Positions 1-9,183 of a DNA stretch of 64,000 nt are shown here, piece by piece. The first letter of the stretch is position 1, and each line of letters begins with the position of its first letter. Under the pieces are notes generated by a model. The model was not told the DNA's origin. It saw nothing but the letters and a program-made list of their open reading frames with translations, and did not search any database. Position numbers and translations under genes: made by a program. Source of the stretch: Paraburkholderia madseniana (lineage in GTDB: Bacteria > Pseudomonadota > Gammaproteobacteria > Burkholderiales > Burkholderiaceae); contig NZ_VOSW01000001.1 in assembly GCF_009690905.1 (NCBI RefSeq), positions 248,001 through 312,000 of the forward strand, in the 5' to 3' direction.

Positions 1-2
1 TG

Positions 3-1298
3 CCGAACATCAGTGCCGAGGATCTCCTGGCGGAACTGCGCCGCTCGCCTAGCGGTGGCTATATACGGAAAGCCGCATTTCTCTGGGAGACATTCACCGG
101 TAAAGAACTCGAAGGCGCACCGGTTGCCGGTGGCGCTGTCATCCCCTTGTTTGATCCCACCCAGTACTACACAGGTCCCTCTGTGCGTAATGCACGTTGG
201 AGAGTCGACTTCAACGGCCTTGGTTCAATGCGTTATTGCGCAACGGTCGCACGCACGCCAACGATTACTCAACTCCTCGAGTCAGACGTTCTCACACGGG
301 CGCGCGAGTTCATGGCGTCGCTGCCGGCAGAGATGCAAGACCGGGCGCTCAGTTGGGCTTATCTCCACGAAACACAAGATTCGTTCGCTATCGAGAAGGA
401 AGCGCCCTCCGAAGACAAGGCTCAGCGCTTCGTCAAGCTTCTGCGGCAAGCACATGAGCGTCATCCACTCAGCGAAGAATATCTCGTCGAATTGCAGAAC
501 ATCTGCGTAACAAATCCACTGGATCAAGCCGCGTCTTATCGCGCGGAACAAAACCATCTGCAAAGCGGCCTGCGGGGAGCGGCGGGCGTGACATACGTGC
601 CGCCACCGCCGGACATGCTGACTGATCTGATGGCAGATTGGCTAGCATTTGCCAACTCCGCGCCCACCCAAGTAGACCCGCTCATTGCGGCAAGCATCAT
701 CTCGTTCGGCTTCGTGTTCCTGCACCCGTTCATGGATGGTAACGGCCGGCTCTCACGCTTCCTGATTCATCACGCGCTCTGCTCATCGGGCAAACTCGAA
801 AACGGCCTGCTTCTGCCGGTATCGATTGCCATGAAACGAGAGGAGCAGGCTTACCTGGAAGCCTTGCGGGATTTTTCAAAACCAATCCGCGAACGTTGGC
901 AAGTCCGCTGGTTGGACGAAATGAAATACGACTTCAAATTTCAAGGTGACGTGTCGATTTATCAGTTCTGGGACGCGACTCCGGCGGTCGAGTTCGTCGC
1001 CAGAATGGCCGACCTCGCACTGGAAGTTGAGCTTCGTCAGGAGACGCTCTTTCTGCAACGGTATGACAAAGTGCTGCGCGCGGTAAATCAGCGATATGAC
1101 GTGCGCGGCAGTACGCTTTCGACGCTCGTCATGATGTGTCTCGATAACGCTGGGAAAGTGTCTAAAAATCGCCGGAAGCAGTTCGCCAACCTCGTGCCTG
1201 AAGCGATTTTCGACGCCATCGAAGCTGAAGCGAAAGCCGTTCTGGACGAAGAGAATGAGTTGAGGGAGGAGCCCGGACATACACCGGACAACACTTAG
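3..1298 (+). CDS. Fic-domain protein, 5' end outside the window
   Basis: The reading frame is open from the first bases of the window, so the true start lies upstream; about 431 codons are visible. The catalytic Fic motif HPFMDGNGRLSR is complete (HxFx(D/E)GNGRxxR), with the active-site His and the anion-binding glycines, so AMP transfer (or another NMP transfer) onto protein hydroxyls is chemically possible. N-terminal to it, HETQDSFAIEKE fits the position of the class II inhibitory helix ((S/T)xxxE(G/N)), but with Lys after the Glu. A DNA-binding-like C-terminal helical region follows (LRAVNQRYDVRGSTL). The TTG at 147 lies inside coding sequence and is not a credible start. The gene converges on gltA and shares its terminator. 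Target protein unknown. Confidence 0.85.
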   Translation, partial: PNISAEDLLAELRRSPSGGYIRKAAFLWETFTGKELEGAPVAGGAVIPLFDPTQYYTGPSVRNARWRVDFNGLGSMRYCATVARTPTITQLLESDVLTRAREFMASLPAEMQDRALSWAYLHETQDSFAIEKEAPSEDKAQRFVKLLRQAHERHPLSEEYLVELQNICVTNPLDQAASYRAEQNHLQSGLRGAAGVTYVPPPPDMLTDLMADWLAFANSAPTQVDPLIAASIISFGFVFLHPFMDGNGRLSRFLIHHALCSSGKLENGLLLPVSIAMKREEQAYLEALRDFSKPIRERWQVRWLDEMKYDFKFQGDVSIYQFWDATPAVEFVARMADLALEVELRQETLFLQRYDKVLRAVNQRYDVRGSTLSTLVMMCLDNAGKVSKNRRKQFANLVPEAIFDAIEAEAKAVLDEENELREEPGHTPDNT

Positions 1299-1356
1299 TC
1301 CGCGGCTTGACGGCTTCGTCCTCAACGCCTGACGCTCGAGATCTATCGCCGCAAAC

Positions 1357-1391
1357 AAAACGCCCCAACGATAAACCCGTTGGGGCGTTTT
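1357..1391. terminator. Bidirectional rho-independent terminator
   Basis: AAAACGCCCCAACG pairs perfectly with CGTTGGGGCGTTTT across a 7-nt loop, followed by more T residues on the plus strand. It lies between the converging fic and gltA genes and would serve both. Confidence 0.85.
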
Positions 1392-1458
1392 TTATCAGCT
1401 GATTCCGCACTGGCTCGCAGCAGTCACAACCCTACGAACCACGCAGATTCAAACCCGA

Positions 1459-2760
1459 TCAGCGTTGCGCAATCGGCTTCGCTTCACGTTGCGTGTCGCC
1501 GATGAACAACTGACGCGGACGGCCAATCTTCTGTTCCGGATCAGCGATCATTTCGTTCCACTGCGCAATCCAGCCGACCGTACGTGCCATCGCGAAGATA
1601 CACGTGAACATCGAGGTCGGGATGCCCAGCGCGCGCTGCACGATGCCCGAGTAGAAGTCGACGTTCGGGTACAGCTTGCGCGACACGAAGTATTCGTCTT
1701 CCAGAGCGATCTTTTCCAGCGCCATGGCCAGCTTGAACAGCGGGTCGTCGTGCAGGCCCAGCTCTTCCAGCACTTCGTGGCAGGTTTCGCGCATCAGCTT
1801 CGCACGCGGATCGTAGTTCTTGTAGACGCGGTGACCGAAGCCCATCAGCTTCACGCCCGAGTTCTTGTCCTTCACCTGCTTGATGAACTCAGGAATATTG
1901 TCGACCGAGCCGATTTCTTCCAGCATGTTCAGTGCGGCTTCGTTCGCACCACCGTGTGCCGGGCCCCACAGGCAAGCGATACCGGCCGCGATACACGCGA
2001 ACGGGTTAGCGCCCGACGAACCCGCCAGACGAACCGTCGACGTCGACGCGTTCTGTTCGTGGTCTGCGTGCAGGATCAGGATACGGTCCAGCGCGCGCAC
2101 CAGCACGTCGTTGACCTTGTACTCTTCGCACGGGTTCGAGAACATCATGTGCATGAAGTTCGCGCTGTACGACAGGTCGTTCTTCGGGTACGCAAACGGC
2201 TGGCCGATGCTGTACTTGTACGCCATCGCGACGAGCGTAGGCAGCTTCGCGATCATGCGAATGGCCGACACTTCACGGTGACGCGGATTGTTGATGTCGA
2301 GCGAGTCGTGATAGAACGCCGACAGCGCGCCGACTGCAGCGACCAGAATCGCCATCGGGTGCGCGTCGCGACGGAAGCCACGGAAGAAGAAGTGCATTTG
2401 CTCATGCACCATCGTGTGCTTCGTGACGGTGTTCACGAACTCGTCTTTCTGCTGCGCGTTCGGCAGTTCGCCCTTCAGCAGCAGATAGCAGGTTTCGAGG
2501 AAGTCGGCGTTTTGCGCGAGGTTGTCGATCGGGTAGCCGCGATACAGCAGCTCGCCCTTGTCACCGTCGATGTACGTGATCGCCGAATTACACGCCGCCG
2601 TCGACATAAAGCCCGGGTCGTACGTGAACTTGCCGGTCTGGCCGTACAGTTTGCGGATGTCGATCACGTCCGGGCCGAGAGTGCCCTTGTAAATCGGCAT
2701 TTCAACGCTCGGCGAATTGTCGCTGAACGATAGCGTGGCTTTAACATCTGACGGGGTCAT
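1459..2760 (-). CDS. gltA: Citrate synthase, type II
   Basis: Condenses oxaloacetate and acetyl-CoA to citrate and CoA, the entry step of the TCA cycle, in the cytoplasm. At 433 residues it has the usual length of the hexameric NADH-sensitive bacterial enzyme, including the N-terminal beta domain (residues 1-50). The three catalytic residues are visible: His269 in [10 protein letters not shown], His310 in GFGHRVYKN and Asp368 in NVDFYSG. ATG start with GAGGAT 5 bases upstream. It is the last gene of the minus-strand sdhCDAB-sdhE-gltA run. A second citrate-synthase-fold gene, prpC, lies 8 kb away; the length and N-terminal domain distinguish this one as the true TCA enzyme. Confidence 0.97.
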   Translation of the reverse strand: MTPSDVKATLSFSDNSPSVEMPIYKGTLGPDVIDIRKLYGQTGKFTYDPGFMSTAACNSAITYIDGDKGELLYRGYPIDNLAQNADFLETCYLLLKGELPNAQQKDEFVNTVTKHTMVHEQMHFFFRGFRRDAHPMAILVAAVGALSAFYHDSLDINNPRHREVSAIRMIAKLPTLVAMAYKYSIGQPFAYPKNDLSYSANFMHMMFSNPCEEYKVNDVLVRALDRILILHADHEQNASTSTVRLAGSSGANPFACIAAGIACLWGPAHGGANEAALNMLEEIGSVDNIPEFIKQVKDKNSGVKLMGFGHRVYKNYDPRAKLMRETCHEVLEELGLHDDPLFKLAMALEKIALEDEYFVSRKLYPNVDFYSGIVQRALGIPTSMFTCIFAMARTVGWIAQWNEMIADPEQKIGRPRQLFIGDTQREAKPIAQR

Positions 2761-2852
2761 AGCACATCCTCAATCGAAGTATGGAAACAGGGTTTCGATA
2801 ATTTGCACGCCTTGGAACAACGGACAAGCGGCGCTCAAGACGTTAGCGGCGC

Positions 2853-3125
2853 TCAAGCATTCCGCAACAGCTCCAGCACCCGGATCACATCCGGGTCGGC
2901 AAGTTCGCCTTCCGGTTCCTTGCGAACGAGCAGCAAGTCCATCAGGTCGTTATCGCTCAGCTCGAGCAGGCGCGTGAGAGCGCCTACATCGGCATCGCTG
3001 AGGTCATGCTCATATCGGCTGAAAAAACGTTCAAAGATCAGATCGTTTTCCAGCAGGCCCCGCCGCGCGCGCCAGCGAAGGCGCGCGCGGCGGAGAGGGT
3101 CGGACTGATGCGATGTTTCGTTCAT
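2853..3125 (-). CDS. sdhE: FAD assembly factor SdhE (SDH5/YgfY family)
   Basis: A 90-residue protein with the signature RGLLENDL (RGxxE motif) near residue 22 and a helical bundle rich in acidic and leucine residues. Family members promote covalent attachment of FAD to the SdhA flavoprotein subunit. It sits directly between sdhB and gltA on the same strand, as in many proteobacteria, which supports the assignment. The ATG has no clear Shine-Dalgarno and is preceded within one base by a 10-bp-stem hairpin (3126-3160), so translation may depend on RNA structure. Confidence 0.93.
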   Translation of the reverse strand: MNETSHQSDPLRRARLRWRARRGLLENDLIFERFFSRYEHDLSDADVGALTRLLELSDNDLMDLLLVRKEPEGELADPDVIRVLELLRNA

Positions 3126-3176
3126 GTCAGTACGCGCCGGGCCGCCCCAAGCGTACTGACCGCCCCCTCGGGGGGC
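3126..3176. repeat. Tandem hairpins between sdhB and sdhE
   Basis: GTCAGTACGC (3126-3135) pairs perfectly with GCGTACTGAC (3151-3160), and GCCCCC (3162-3167) pairs with GGGGGC (3171-3176). The C-run/G-run form resembles dispersed intergenic hairpins I associate with Burkholderiales genomes, but no second copy is visible in this window. The block fills most of the 84-bp sdhB-sdhE gap and abuts the sdhE start codon. Confidence 0.6.
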
Positions 3177-3209
3177 AGCGAACGATAGGGAGCGTGGGGG
3201 CTGTTCATA

Positions 3210-3914
3210 TCAAACTGCGCGGCGAACCATCAATTCCTTGATCTTGCCAATCGCCTTGGTCGGGTTCAGGCCCTTCGGGCAGACGTCGACGCAATTCATG
3301 ATCGTATGGCAACGGAACAGACGGTACGGATCTTCCAGGTTGTCGAGGCGTTCACCCGTCGCTTCGTCGCGGCTATCCGCGATGAAACGATAGGCTTGCA
3401 ACAGACCAGCCGGGCCGACGAACTTGTCCGGATTCCACCAGAAGCTCGGGCACGACGTGGAGCAGCTAGCGCACAGAATACATTCGTACAGGCCGTCGAG
3501 CTCGTCGCGTTCTTCCGGCGACTGCAGACGTTCCTTTTCCGGCGGCGGCGTATCGTTGATCAGGTACGGCTTGATCGAGTGATACTGGTTGAAGAACTGC
3601 GTGAAGTCGCAGATCAGGTCGCGCACGACGGGCAGGCCCGGCAGCGGACGCAGCACGATCTTCTGCGGCAGGTCGTTCATGTTCTGCAAGCAGGCCAGAC
3701 CATTCTTGCCGTTGATGTTCATCGCGTCCGAACCGCACACGCCTTCGCGGCACGAACGGCGGAACGACAAGGTTTCGTCCATCGCTTTCAGCTTGAGCAG
3801 TGCATCGAGCAGCATGCGTTCGTGCGAGTCGATTTCGATCTCGTACGTTTGCATGCGCGGCGCTGCGTCCTTGTCCGGATCGTAGCGGTAAATTTCAAAT
3901 GTACGCTTGGCCAT
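3210..3914 (-). CDS. sdhB: Succinate dehydrogenase iron-sulfur subunit
   Basis: The 234-residue electron-transfer subunit carries electrons from FAD in SdhA to ubiquinone at the membrane anchor. The [2Fe-2S] ligands are in [10 protein letters not shown], the [4Fe-4S] ligands in [12 protein letters not shown] and the [3Fe-4S] cluster region in [12 protein letters not shown]. It starts 24 bases after sdhA, with AAGGA ahead of the ATG. Length and motif order match the family fully. Confidence 0.97.
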   Translation of the reverse strand: MAKRTFEIYRYDPDKDAAPRMQTYEIEIDSHERMLLDALLKLKAMDETLSFRRSCREGVCGSDAMNINGKNGLACLQNMNDLPQKIVLRPLPGLPVVRDLICDFTQFFNQYHSIKPYLINDTPPPEKERLQSPEERDELDGLYECILCASCSTSCPSFWWNPDKFVGPAGLLQAYRFIADSRDEATGERLDNLEDPYRLFRCHTIMNCVDVCPKGLNPTKAIGKIKELMVRRAV

Positions 3915-3938
3915 TTCTGAATTCCTTTGACTTGTGCC

Positions 3939-5714
3939 TTAGAAGGTACGCGCTTTCGGCGGTACCGATTCGACCGTCAGCGGTTGCATCTGAACCGGCT
4001 TGTAGTCGAGGCGATCGCCTTCGCTGAACCACAGCGTATGGCGCAGCCAGTTTTCGTCGTCGCGATGTTCGAAGTCGTCTTGCGCGTGCGCGCCGCGGCT
4101 TTCCTTGCGCGCTTCGGCGGAAACCATCGTGGCGCGGGCCACTTCGATCAGGTTCTCCACTTCCAGTGCTTCGATACGTGCCGTGTTGAACACCTTCGAC
4201 TTGTCTTTCAGGTAGATGTTGTCGACACGGTCAGCCACTTCGCGAATCCGCTCGACACCTTCGGCCAGCAGCTTCGACGTGCGGAACACGCCGGCGTGCG
4301 CCTGCATCGTGGAACGGATGTCGGCCGCAACGGTCTGCGAGTATTCGCCCGACGTGGATTTGTCCAGCTTGTTCAGACGCGCCAGCGAGAAATCGCCTGC
4401 GTCGGCCGGCAGCGGCTTGTGCTCCTTGATGTCCTTCACGTGCTTGACGATGTGATTGCCGGCCGCGCGGCCGAACACCACCAGGTCGAGCAGCGAGTTC
4501 GTACCGAGACGGTTTGCGCCGTGCACCGACACGCACGAGCATTCGCCCACTGCGTAGAAACCGTTGACGACTTCCTTGTGATCCCGCGACGTGCCAACGA
4601 CCTGGCCGTTGATGTTCGTCGGGATACCACCCATTTGATAGTGGATGGTCGGCACAACCGGAATCGGCTCTTTAATACAGTCGACGTTCGCGAACTTCAT
4701 GGCGATTTCGCGGATCGACGGCAGACGCTTCATGATCGTCTCAGCGCCGATGTGCGACAGGTCGAGCAGCACGTGGTCCTTGTTCGGACCCACGCCGCGG
4801 CCTTCCTTGATTTCCTGGTCCATCGAACGCGAAACGAAGTCGCGCGGCGCCAGGTCCTTCAGCGTCGGCGCGTAGCGTTCCATGAAACGCTCGCCGTTCG
4901 AGTTACGCAGAATGCCGCCTTCGCCACGCACGCCTTCGGTAATCAGCACGCCCGCGCCGGCCACGCCGGTGGGGTGGAATTGCCAGAACTCCATGTCTTG
5001 CAGTGCGATACCCGAACGCGCAGCCATGCCCAGGCCGTCACCGGTGTTGATGAACGCGTTCGTGGATGCTGCGAAGATCCGGCCCGCGCCGCCCGTAGCG
5101 AACAGCGTGGTCTTGCCTTCGAGGATATAAACGTCGCCGGTTTCCATTTCCAGCGCGGTCACGCCAAGCACGTCGCCGTCGGCGTCGCGGATCAGATCCA
5201 GCGCCATCCATTCGACGAAGAACTGCGTCTTGGCAGCCACGTTTTGCTGGTACAGCGTGTGCAGCAGCGCGTGACCCGTACGGTCAGCGGCCGCGCAAGC
5301 GCGTTGCACCGGCTTTTCGCCGTAGTTGGCGGTGTGGCCGCCGAACGGGCGTTGGTAAATCGTGCCGTCAGCGTTGCGGTCAAACGGCATGCCGAAGTGT
5401 TCGAGCTCGTACACGGCGTTCGGTGCTTCACGGCACATGAACTCGATCGCGTCCTGGTCGCCGAGCCAGTCGGAACCCTTGATCGTGTCGTAGAAGTGAT
5501 AGTGCCAATTGTCTTCGCTCATGTTGCCGAGCGAGGCGCCGATGCCGCCTTGGGCAGCGACCGTGTGCGAACGCGTCGGGAACACCTTGGACAGCACGCA
5601 AACCGACAGACCGGCGCGCGCGAGTTGCAGCGAAGCGCGCATCCCCGAGCCGCCCGCGCCGACGATAACCACGTCAAACTTGCGACGCGGCAGAGAATTC
5701 TTGATTGCAGCCAT
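3939..5714 (-). CDS. sdhA: Succinate dehydrogenase flavoprotein subunit
   Basis: Oxidises succinate to fumarate with covalently bound FAD. The Rossmann motif [13 protein letters not shown] lies near the N-terminus and the FAD-linking His is in SHTVAAQGG. Substrate-binding and catalytic segments ([33 protein letters not shown]) are all present. The start is set at the ATG of [12 protein letters not shown] (591 residues), 4 bases after sdhD, because GGAGAG lies about 10 bases upstream; the frame is open 14 codons further upstream but that would overlap sdhD. Part of the sdhCDAB operon. Confidence 0.97.
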   Translation of the reverse strand: MAAIKNSLPRRKFDVVIVGAGGSGMRASLQLARAGLSVCVLSKVFPTRSHTVAAQGGIGASLGNMSEDNWHYHFYDTIKGSDWLGDQDAIEFMCREAPNAVYELEHFGMPFDRNADGTIYQRPFGGHTANYGEKPVQRACAAADRTGHALLHTLYQQNVAAKTQFFVEWMALDLIRDADGDVLGVTALEMETGDVYILEGKTTLFATGGAGRIFAASTNAFINTGDGLGMAARSGIALQDMEFWQFHPTGVAGAGVLITEGVRGEGGILRNSNGERFMERYAPTLKDLAPRDFVSRSMDQEIKEGRGVGPNKDHVLLDLSHIGAETIMKRLPSIREIAMKFANVDCIKEPIPVVPTIHYQMGGIPTNINGQVVGTSRDHKEVVNGFYAVGECSCVSVHGANRLGTNSLLDLVVFGRAAGNHIVKHVKDIKEHKPLPADAGDFSLARLNKLDKSTSGEYSQTVAADIRSTMQAHAGVFRTSKLLAEGVERIREVADRVDNIYLKDKSKVFNTARIEALEVENLIEVARATMVSAEARKESRGAHAQDDFEHRDDENWLRHTLWFSEGDRLDYKPVQMQPLTVESVPPKARTF

Positions 5715-5718
5715 TCTT

Positions 5719-6087
5719 TTACACTCTCCAGAGAATCTGCGCAGCGTAGCCCGCACATGCGAGCAGCCAGACGATCGTCAGCGCTTGAAGAAACAGGCGC
5801 ATGCCAACGGGCTTCACATAGTCCATCCAGATGTCGCGGATACCAACCCACGCGTGATAGAACAGCGACAGCAGCGTGACAAACGTGGCGAGCTTCATCC
5901 ATTGCGTTGCAAAGATCGAGGCCCAACCGTCATACGAGAAATCGCGCGCGCCGAAGAACCACGCGAGCAGGATCACCGTGTAGACCGCCATGATGCAGGC
6001 GGTAATGCGCTGGGCGAGCCAGTCGCGCAGGCCGTAATGTGCGCCGACGACGAGACGCTTCGGACCGATTCGGTTATTAGCTGCCAT
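5719..6087 (-). CDS. sdhD: Succinate dehydrogenase membrane anchor subunit SdhD
   Basis: A 122-residue integral membrane protein with three hydrophobic helices (around [33 protein letters not shown] and [15 protein letters not shown]). The segment [16 protein letters not shown] matches the family position that helps form the quinone and haem b pocket. The start is set at [12 protein letters not shown], 4 bases after the sdhC stop and behind CGGAG, rather than 13 codons upstream inside sdhC. It pairs with SdhC to anchor SdhAB in the inner membrane. Confidence 0.93.
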   Translation of the reverse strand: MAANNRIGPKRLVVGAHYGLRDWLAQRITACIMAVYTVILLAWFFGARDFSYDGWASIFATQWMKLATFVTLLSLFYHAWVGIRDIWMDYVKPVGMRLFLQALTIVWLLACAGYAAQILWRV

Positions 6088-6091
6088 TTTT

Positions 6092-6508
6092 TTAGAATGC
6101 TCCGAAGAGTTTGAGCGCGAAAGCAATCGTCAGAAGCGACGAAACGACCAGCACCACGATGGAGGTTTGCTTGCCCTTCTCTTTAGTCGTGAGACCGTGG
6201 CTCGTGTCCATGAACAGGTGACGGACACCGGCGCAGAAGTGGAACAGGAAGGCCCACGCGAGAACGAGCGTGATGAGCTTGACGATGATGTTGGAGAGGA
6301 AGCCCTTGAAGACTTCGAAGCTGAGTTCGGAAGTCAGGCTCTGATCGAAGAGGTACAGCAGGAACGGAAGAAAAACAAAAAGCAGCCCACCGCTTAAGCG
6401 ATGCAAGATCGACACACGCCCCGCTAGCGGGAGACGGTATGCCGTCAAAATCTGCCCGATACCGATGTTCCGGAATTCCGGCCTCGGTTTTTTTACGGCT
6501 TCAGCCAT
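6092..6508 (-). CDS. sdhC: Succinate dehydrogenase cytochrome b556 subunit SdhC
   Basis: A 138-residue, three-helix membrane anchor. RVSILHRLSGGLLF is the conserved quinone-site segment (Ser/Arg) and HFCAGVRHLFMD contains the haem-ligand His motif (HxxxGxRHLxxD). First gene of the minus-strand operon sdhCDAB-sdhE-gltA, with AGGGG 7 bases before the ATG. The promoter should lie in the 157-bp gap after the GntR gene; I see AT-rich -10-like boxes there but no convincing pair. Confidence 0.95.
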   Translation of the reverse strand: MAEAVKKPRPEFRNIGIGQILTAYRLPLAGRVSILHRLSGGLLFVFLPFLLYLFDQSLTSELSFEVFKGFLSNIIVKLITLVLAWAFLFHFCAGVRHLFMDTSHGLTTKEKGKQTSIVVLVVSSLLTIAFALKLFGAF

Positions 6509-6665
6509 GCTAGACCCCTACTATGTAGTCACACTAATCCGCAATTTTAGCGCCTTTTTATATCGCGCTGCAGCGAAAACCACCACAGGTCCGTTACAGC
6601 GTGCGCGATAAAGGCGCCTTCAAACAGGCGCGCGCGTGGGACGCGGCGCCCTTTTTCATCCCGAT

Positions 6666-7466
6666 TCAGCTCAGATCGTTCTGATAGTAATACCCGGTTG
6701 TGACATACCAACCACGGCGCACCTCAACCGGCCGGTCTCCATATGTATAGGAGACGCGTTCGACCGACAGCAGCGGAAAACCCGCCGGCACATGCAGCAG
6801 GTCAGCGACTGAAGGCTCGGCTGCGACCGCGCGGATCTTCTCCGTTGCGCGGATCATGCGTGTGCCGAATTCCGTCTCGAACATTGCGTAGAGGGGACCT
6901 TTATACTCCGACAACCGCTCGAGCGTGAGCCCGCGAAACACCGCGCCGGGCAACCAGATTTCGTCGAGTACGGTGACTTCACCGTCGAACTGCAGCAAGC
7001 GCTTGATCAACACCACCGGATCGGCGGGTTTCAGATCGAGTTGCCGGGCGATGTCCGCCGAAGCGCGCAAACGCCGGCATTCAAGCAGGCGGCTGACGTG
7101 CGGATGCTCCGCGCCGTCATCGGCCAGTAATCTGAGGAAGCGAAACTGGGCGCGGTCTTCATTGTGCGTTGCAACAAAAGTACCCTTGCCCTGGCGGCGC
7201 ACCAGCAGGTTATCGGCGGCAAGCTCGTCAATCGCTTTGCGCACTGTTCCCTGACTGACCTTGAATCTGGCCGCCAATTCGACTTCACTAGGAATGATCT
7301 CGCCAGGTTTCCATTCGCCGGTTTCGAGGCTCTGCGTAATCAAGCCCTTGATCTGCTGATACAAGGGGCTGAAAGTGGGCGACGTAGCGGGCGTGGCAGC
7401 GGATACACCCTCGCCCGTGGCCCCTTGGCCGTTCGGATTCGCGGTGTTCGCCTGGTTCGAAGTCAT
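6666..7466 (-). CDS. GntR-family transcriptional regulator (HutC/UTRA subfamily)
   Basis: A 266-residue regulator. After a low-complexity N-terminus (about 30 residues) comes the GntR winged helix-turn-helix (YQQIKGLITQSLETGEWKPG to VRRQGKGTFV, about residues 35-105), then a UTRA ligand-binding domain ending in YYYQNDLS. Position is its strongest clue: it is transcribed toward sdhCDAB and divergent from mdh, so it probably senses a TCA-related carboxylate and controls these genes. An 18-bp perfect palindrome 57 bases upstream of its start is a likely binding site, which would make it autoregulated. Effector unknown. Confidence 0.88.
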   Translation of the reverse strand: MTSNQANTANPNGQGATGEGVSAATPATSPTFSPLYQQIKGLITQSLETGEWKPGEIIPSEVELAARFKVSQGTVRKAIDELAADNLLVRRQGKGTFVATHNEDRAQFRFLRLLADDGAEHPHVSRLLECRRLRASADIARQLDLKPADPVVLIKRLLQFDGEVTVLDEIWLPGAVFRGLTLERLSEYKGPLYAMFETEFGTRMIRATEKIRAVAAEPSVADLLHVPAGFPLLSVERVSYTYGDRPVEVRRGWYVTTGYYYQNDLS

Positions 7467-7522
7467 CCGCGCATTTCATCATAAAGGGCCGGGCCGCGTC
7501 TAGGGCTTTCCCCGCAACAGAT

Positions 7523-7540
7523 ATGTCTTATATAAGACAT
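7523..7540. promoter_or_regulatory. Candidate GntR operator, perfect palindrome
   Basis: ATGTCTTATATAAGACAT is a perfect 18-bp inverted repeat in the gntR/mdh divergent region. Its length and symmetry suit a GntR dimer. It lies 9 bases upstream of the mdh-side -35 box and could overlap a minus-strand -10 (TATAAG) for gntR. No second copy was found elsewhere in the window. Confidence 0.6.
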
Positions 7541-7549
7541 AAGATAATG

Positions 7550-7578
7550 TTGACTTTGTGTCTGACGGCTCCTACACT
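7550..7578 (+). promoter_or_regulatory. Sigma-70-type promoter toward mdh
   Basis: TTGACT (7550-7555) and TACACT (7573-7578) are separated by exactly 17 bases. This is the best promoter match in the gap, and it lies just downstream of the palindrome. A transcript from here would carry a leader of about 385 nt before mdh. Confidence 0.55.
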
Positions 7579-7971
7579 CCTTGTCGAGCAAGGGTTTGCG
7601 GGTTTTTCGGCGGCTGTTTTGCACTGTGCAATACAGCGCCGCAGCGCACCGGCAGCCACTCTGCGCCATGCTGTTCCCACGCAGTCCAGGTTTCGATTCG
7701 CCGCCATTCGTTGGTCAGACGCTTGCCGAAACGCGCTGTTTGCAGGAGCCCGCATCGTGCAGCGGCTACCCGGCGCCAAGATGCCCCGCTCCCCGCCCGG
7801 CAGTACAGGTTTCCGGCATGGCGGTCTTGCCGTAGCGCGCCGCACAGCCTCGGCACATTCCGAGGCCGTACGCGAACAGTGAATTCCGCCGTGTTTCACA
7901 ACGCTTCGCTGAACGCGCATATAGAATGGCGTTTTCCCTAGCGTCTAACGCATCGTCCTGGAGATTTCTCA
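7579..7971 (+). other. Long presumed mdh leader with a strong hairpin
   Basis: No convincing gene: frames here lack good starts with ribosome sites and have no recognisable sequence. Positions 7608-7641 form an extended hairpin: CGGCGGCTGT pairs with ACAGCGCCG (one bulge) around the inner palindrome TTGCACTGTGCAA. A second, weaker promoter could lie near TATAGAAT at about 7921. GGAG precedes the mdh ATG. Confidence 0.4.
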
Positions 7972-8955
7972 ATGGCTAAGCCCGCAAAGCGCGTTGCCGT
8001 CACCGGCGCCGCAGGTCAAATCGCTTACTCCCTACTGTTCCGCATCGCCAATGGCGATCTGCTCGGTAAGGACCAGCCGGTTGTCCTGCAACTGCTCGAC
8101 CTGCCGCAAGCGCAAGGCGCCGTCAAAGGCGTCGTGATGGAACTGGATGATTGCGCATTCCCGCTGCTGTCGGGTGTCGTGATCACTGACGACCCGAAGG
8201 TTGCATTCAAGGATGCAGACGTTGCCCTGCTGGTTGGCGCACGTCCGCGTTCGAAAGGCATGGAGCGTAAAGACCTGCTGTCGGCAAACGCCGAAATCTT
8301 CACGGTTCAGGGCAAGGCGCTGAACGAAGTCGCGAGCCGCGACGTGAAGGTGCTGGTGGTCGGCAACCCGGCCAATACCAACGCTTACATCGCGATGAAG
8401 TCGGCGCCGGATCTGCCGAAGAAGAACTTCACCGCCATGCTGCGCCTGGACCACAACCGCGCGCTGTCGCAACTGGCCGCCAAGTCGGGCAAGCCGGTCG
8501 CTTCGATCGAAAAACTGGCTGTGTGGGGCAACCACTCGCCGACCATGTACCCGGACTTCCGCGTTGCAACGGCAGAAGGTCAAGACCTGACCAAGCTGAT
8601 CAACGACGAAGAATGGAACCGCAACACGTTCATCCCGACCGTCGGCAAGCGCGGTGCAGCAATCATCGAAGCGCGCGGCCTGTCGTCGGCAGCGTCGGCA
8701 GCTAACGCTGCAATCGACCACGTGCGTGACTGGGTGCTCGGCACGAACGGCAAGTGGGTCACCATGGGTATCCCGTCGGACGGTTCGTATGGTATTCCGG
8801 AAGACATCATCTACGGTGTGCCGGTTACGTGCGAAAACGGCGAGTACAAGCGCGTTGAAGGTCTGGCAATCGACGCGTTCTCGCGCGAAAAGATGGACGG
8901 CACGCTGAACGAGCTGCTCGAAGAGCGCGAAGGCGTTCAACACCTGCTCGGCTAA
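7972..8955 (+). CDS. mdh: Malate dehydrogenase
   Basis: Oxidises malate to oxaloacetate with NAD+. The 327-residue protein matches the long cytosolic-type bacterial MDH. The NAD-binding loop is [10 protein letters not shown] (residues 11-20), the substrate loop Arg is Arg91 in RPRSKGM, Asp160 is in LRLDHNR and the proton-acceptor His188 is in WGNHSP. ATG with GGAG about 10 bases upstream. Monocistronic: a good terminator follows immediately. Divergent from the GntR gene and sdh operon, so one regulator can coordinate both. Confidence 0.97.
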
Positions 8956-8971
8956 GCGCTAGATGCAGACG

Positions 8972-9014
8972 AACCGGAACTCCGTGGCTTCATCGCAGCG
9001 GGTTCCGGTTTTTT
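8972..9014 (+). terminator. Rho-independent terminator after mdh
   Basis: AACCGGAAC (8972-8980) pairs with GTTCCGGTT (9002-9010) across a 21-nt loop, followed by TTTT. Confidence 0.75.
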
Positions 9015-9183
9015 ACGTGCGAATGCAGGTACGTCCCACGAAATTGCGGTTCACTTCGCAATTTGTCGTGCCAGTATTCGCCTCTGATTCGAACGCGCTT
9101 TGCGTCATGGCGGGCTGATCGCCGAGCAGAGCGCGTCCGAATCCGATTTACCCACCCGACCACCCAGAATCCTGACGCCGAAG

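Noticed and set aside
13..510. Plus-strand frame overlapping the fic gene in another phase
   Set aside because: The fic frame carries the complete catalytic motif; the other frame has no recognisable content.
3927..5879. A 650-codon plus-strand frame opposite sdhA
   Set aside because: Shadow of sdhA produced by high GC at third positions; no motif or ribosome site.
7528..7920. Several 60-130-codon frames on both strands of the gntR/mdh gap
   Set aside because: Mutually overlapping, Arg/Ala/Cys-rich, without ribosome sites or similarity; treated as leader sequence.
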